Shown here one piece after another: positions 62,761 through 64,000 of a DNA stretch of 64,000 bases. The translations under genes and the position numbers were made by a program. A model generated the notes under the pieces. It saw only the letters and a program-made list of their open reading frames with translations. It did no database searches and was not told the DNA's origin. The stretch is from Marinomonas ostreistagni (GTDB lineage Bacteria; Pseudomonadota; Gammaproteobacteria; Pseudomonadales; Marinomonadaceae): assembly GCF_016888445.1 (NCBI RefSeq), contig NZ_JAFEKF010000008.1, positions 1-64,000 of the forward strand, given 5' to 3'. Numbering within the stretch: the stretch's first letter is position 1; each line of letters opens with the position of its first letter.

Positions 62761-63175
62761 CGAACAAAGCCGCATTACCTTGCACTTTGAACTGGCGCTA
62801 GAGGATGGCCAGCTAGTCGACTCAAACTTTGAAGGGAATCCCGCGCAGTTTACATTTGGTGATGGCAGTTTATTACCTGACTTCGAAGCTGTGTTACTTG
62901 GAATGGCGCCTGGCGATGAGGCCAGTTTTACCATGGCGCCAGAAAAAGCCTTTGGCGCACACAATCCGAGTAATGTTCAGACCATCGCGCGTAGCCAGTT
63001 TGGTATGGACATTGAAGAAGGTATGGTGGTGTCGTTTGCAGACTCTGCTAAGAATGAACTGCCAGGCGTGATTAAGTCGATCGGTGAGAATCAAGTGGAA
63101 GTTGATTTTAATCATCCGCTATCGGGTCATACGTTAACGTTTCGCGTGAAAATCATCGCCGTAGAGGAGGCCTAA
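62750..63175 (+). CDS. fkpB: FKBP-type peptidyl-prolyl isomerase FkpB (SlpA)
   Basis: A 141-aa SlyD/FkpB-type isomerase: [47 protein letters not shown] (in pieces), IF-domain, then [15 protein letters not shown]. It lacks the His-rich tail of SlyD, so it is the SlpA type. ATG 62750 overlaps the lspA end by 11 bases; it lies in the conserved lspA-fkpB-ispH order. Confidence 0.95.
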   Translation: MKINEQSRITLHFELALEDGQLVDSNFEGNPAQFTFGDGSLLPDFEAVLLGMAPGDEASFTMAPEKAFGAHNPSNVQTIARSQFGMDIEEGMVVSFADSAKNELPGVIKSIGENQVEVDFNHPLSGHTLTFRVKIIAVEEA

Positions 63176-64000
63176 TGTCTTTTACTATCCAGCTGGCTAA
63201 TCCGCGCGGCTTTTGTGCCGGCGTTGATCGTGCGATCGAGATTGTTAAACGTTGCCTAGATATCTTTGAAGCGCCTATCTATGTACGCCATGAAGTTGTG
63301 CACAATAAATTTGTGGTGGAATCATTAAGAGAACGCGGTGCTATCTTCGTTAATGAGTTAGACGAAGTGCCGGACGATCAAATTGTCATCTTTAGTGCTC
63401 ATGGTGTCTCTCAAGCCGTGCGCAATGAAGCTGACCGTCGTGGTTTAAAAGTGTTCGATGCCACATGTCCTTTGGTGACCAAAGTACATATGGAAGTCGT
63501 GCGTTACTCCCGTGATGGCATGGAGTGTGTCTTGATCGGTCATAATGGCCATCCAGAAGTCGAAGGCACCATGGGGCAATACGACGATTCTAAAGGTGGC
63601 GCTATCTACTTAGTCGAAACACCTGAAGACGTCGCGCAATTAAAAGTTCAAGACCCAAGCCAATTGGCGTTTGTCACGCAGACAACTTTGTCTATGGATG
63701 ATACCTCAGTAGTGATTGATGCCTTGCGTCATCATTTTCCTGAGATTCGTGGTCCGAAAAAAGACGATATTTGTTATGCCACGCAAAACCGCCAAGATGC
63801 AGTGAAGACTTTGGCACAAGAGTGCGATCTAGTGTTAGTGGTTGGCTCAGTGAATAGTTCTAACTCTAATCGACTGCGTGAGCTTGCCGAGCGCATTGGT
63901 ACGCAAGCCTATTTAATCGATAACGCACAAGAGATTAAGCCTGAATGGTTAAAGGGTATTAAGGCTATTGGTATTACTGCCGGTGCCTCTGCACCAGAAG
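63175..64000 (+). CDS. ispH: 4-hydroxy-3-methylbut-2-enyl diphosphate reductase, 3' end cut by window
   Basis: IspH is the last enzyme of the MEP isoprenoid pathway. I translated 275 codons from ATG 63175, which shares a base with the fkpB TAA. The [4Fe-4S] cysteines are in [21 protein letters not shown] and [18 protein letters not shown] and [11 protein letters not shown] supply the active-site His and Glu. The sequence stops within the ITAGASAPE segment, so about 40 residues lie beyond. Confidence 0.98.
   Translation, partial: MSFTIQLANPRGFCAGVDRAIEIVKRCLDIFEAPIYVRHEVVHNKFVVESLRERGAIFVNELDEVPDDQIVIFSAHGVSQAVRNEADRRGLKVFDATCPLVTKVHMEVVRYSRDGMECVLIGHNGHPEVEGTMGQYDDSKGGAIYLVETPEDVAQLKVQDPSQLAFVTQTTLSMDDTSVVIDALRHHFPEIRGPKKDDICYATQNRQDAVKTLAQECDLVLVVGSVNSSNSNRLRELAERIGTQAYLIDNAQEIKPEWLKGIKAIGITAGASAPE

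Overview
The window is a chromosomal core segment of a gammaproteobacterium, most likely from the Oceanospirillales (Marinomonas-like). That placement rests on gene order and protein character: birA-coaX-SPOR-tRNA-secE-nusG and uvrA-MFS-ssb are orders also found in Pseudomonas-type genomes, EF-Tu carries an enlarged G-domain loop, and base composition is moderate. The genus is an inference. No transposase, integrase, prophage, CRISPR array or toxin-antitoxin pair is visible.

Layout. 1-146: 3' end of a 5S rRNA and the rRNA-operon terminator. 147-6301: a gap with a stem-loop, an orphan opgG, a GNAT acetyltransferase, a secreted alpha/beta hydrolase, then birA, coaX and a SPOR protein. 6305-7767: tRNA-Tyr, -Gly, -Thr and -Trp, then secE and nusG. 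7818-37057: the main information-processing block, in order rplKAJL-rpoBC, rpsL-rpsG-fusA-tuf, the S10 operon (rpsJ to rpsQ), the spc operon (rplN to rpmJ) and the alpha operon (rpsM-rpsK-rpsD-rpoA-rplQ). rpmJ (37 aa) is present. 37192-42245: uvrA divergent from an MFS transporter and ssb, with a consensus LexA box between them. 42392-48513: an MgtC-family membrane protein, an SmrA-like nuclease-domain protein, an M16C metalloprotease and two acyltransferases. 48594-50352: fabA-fabB on the minus strand. 50633-52554: an alpha/beta hydrolase convergent with ispB. 52838-56269: rplU-rpmA, obgE-proB-dgkA. 56320-56583: rpsT (minus). 56808-64000: murJ, ribF, ileS, lspA, fkpB and ispH, the last running off the window end.

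Function. The genes supply ribosome and RNA polymerase synthesis, translation factors, protein export (SecE, SecY, LspA), membrane lipid synthesis (FabA, FabB, acyltransferases, DgkA), isoprenoids (IspB, IspH), cofactors (BirA, CoaX, RibF) and DNA repair (UvrA, SSB). Candidate regulatory sites seen directly include an L1-type operator before rplK, the L10 leader before rplJ, an attenuator before rpoB, promoters for the tRNA, S10 and alpha units, the SOS box, and an inverted repeat over the fabA -35 region.

The coding content is ordinary. The most unusual signals are non-coding: a nearly perfect stem-loop of about 96 nt between rpsN and rpsH, a smaller one downstream of the 5S gene, and mutually exclusive hairpins upstream of smrA. 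I found no convincing evidence of a wholly new biological system here.
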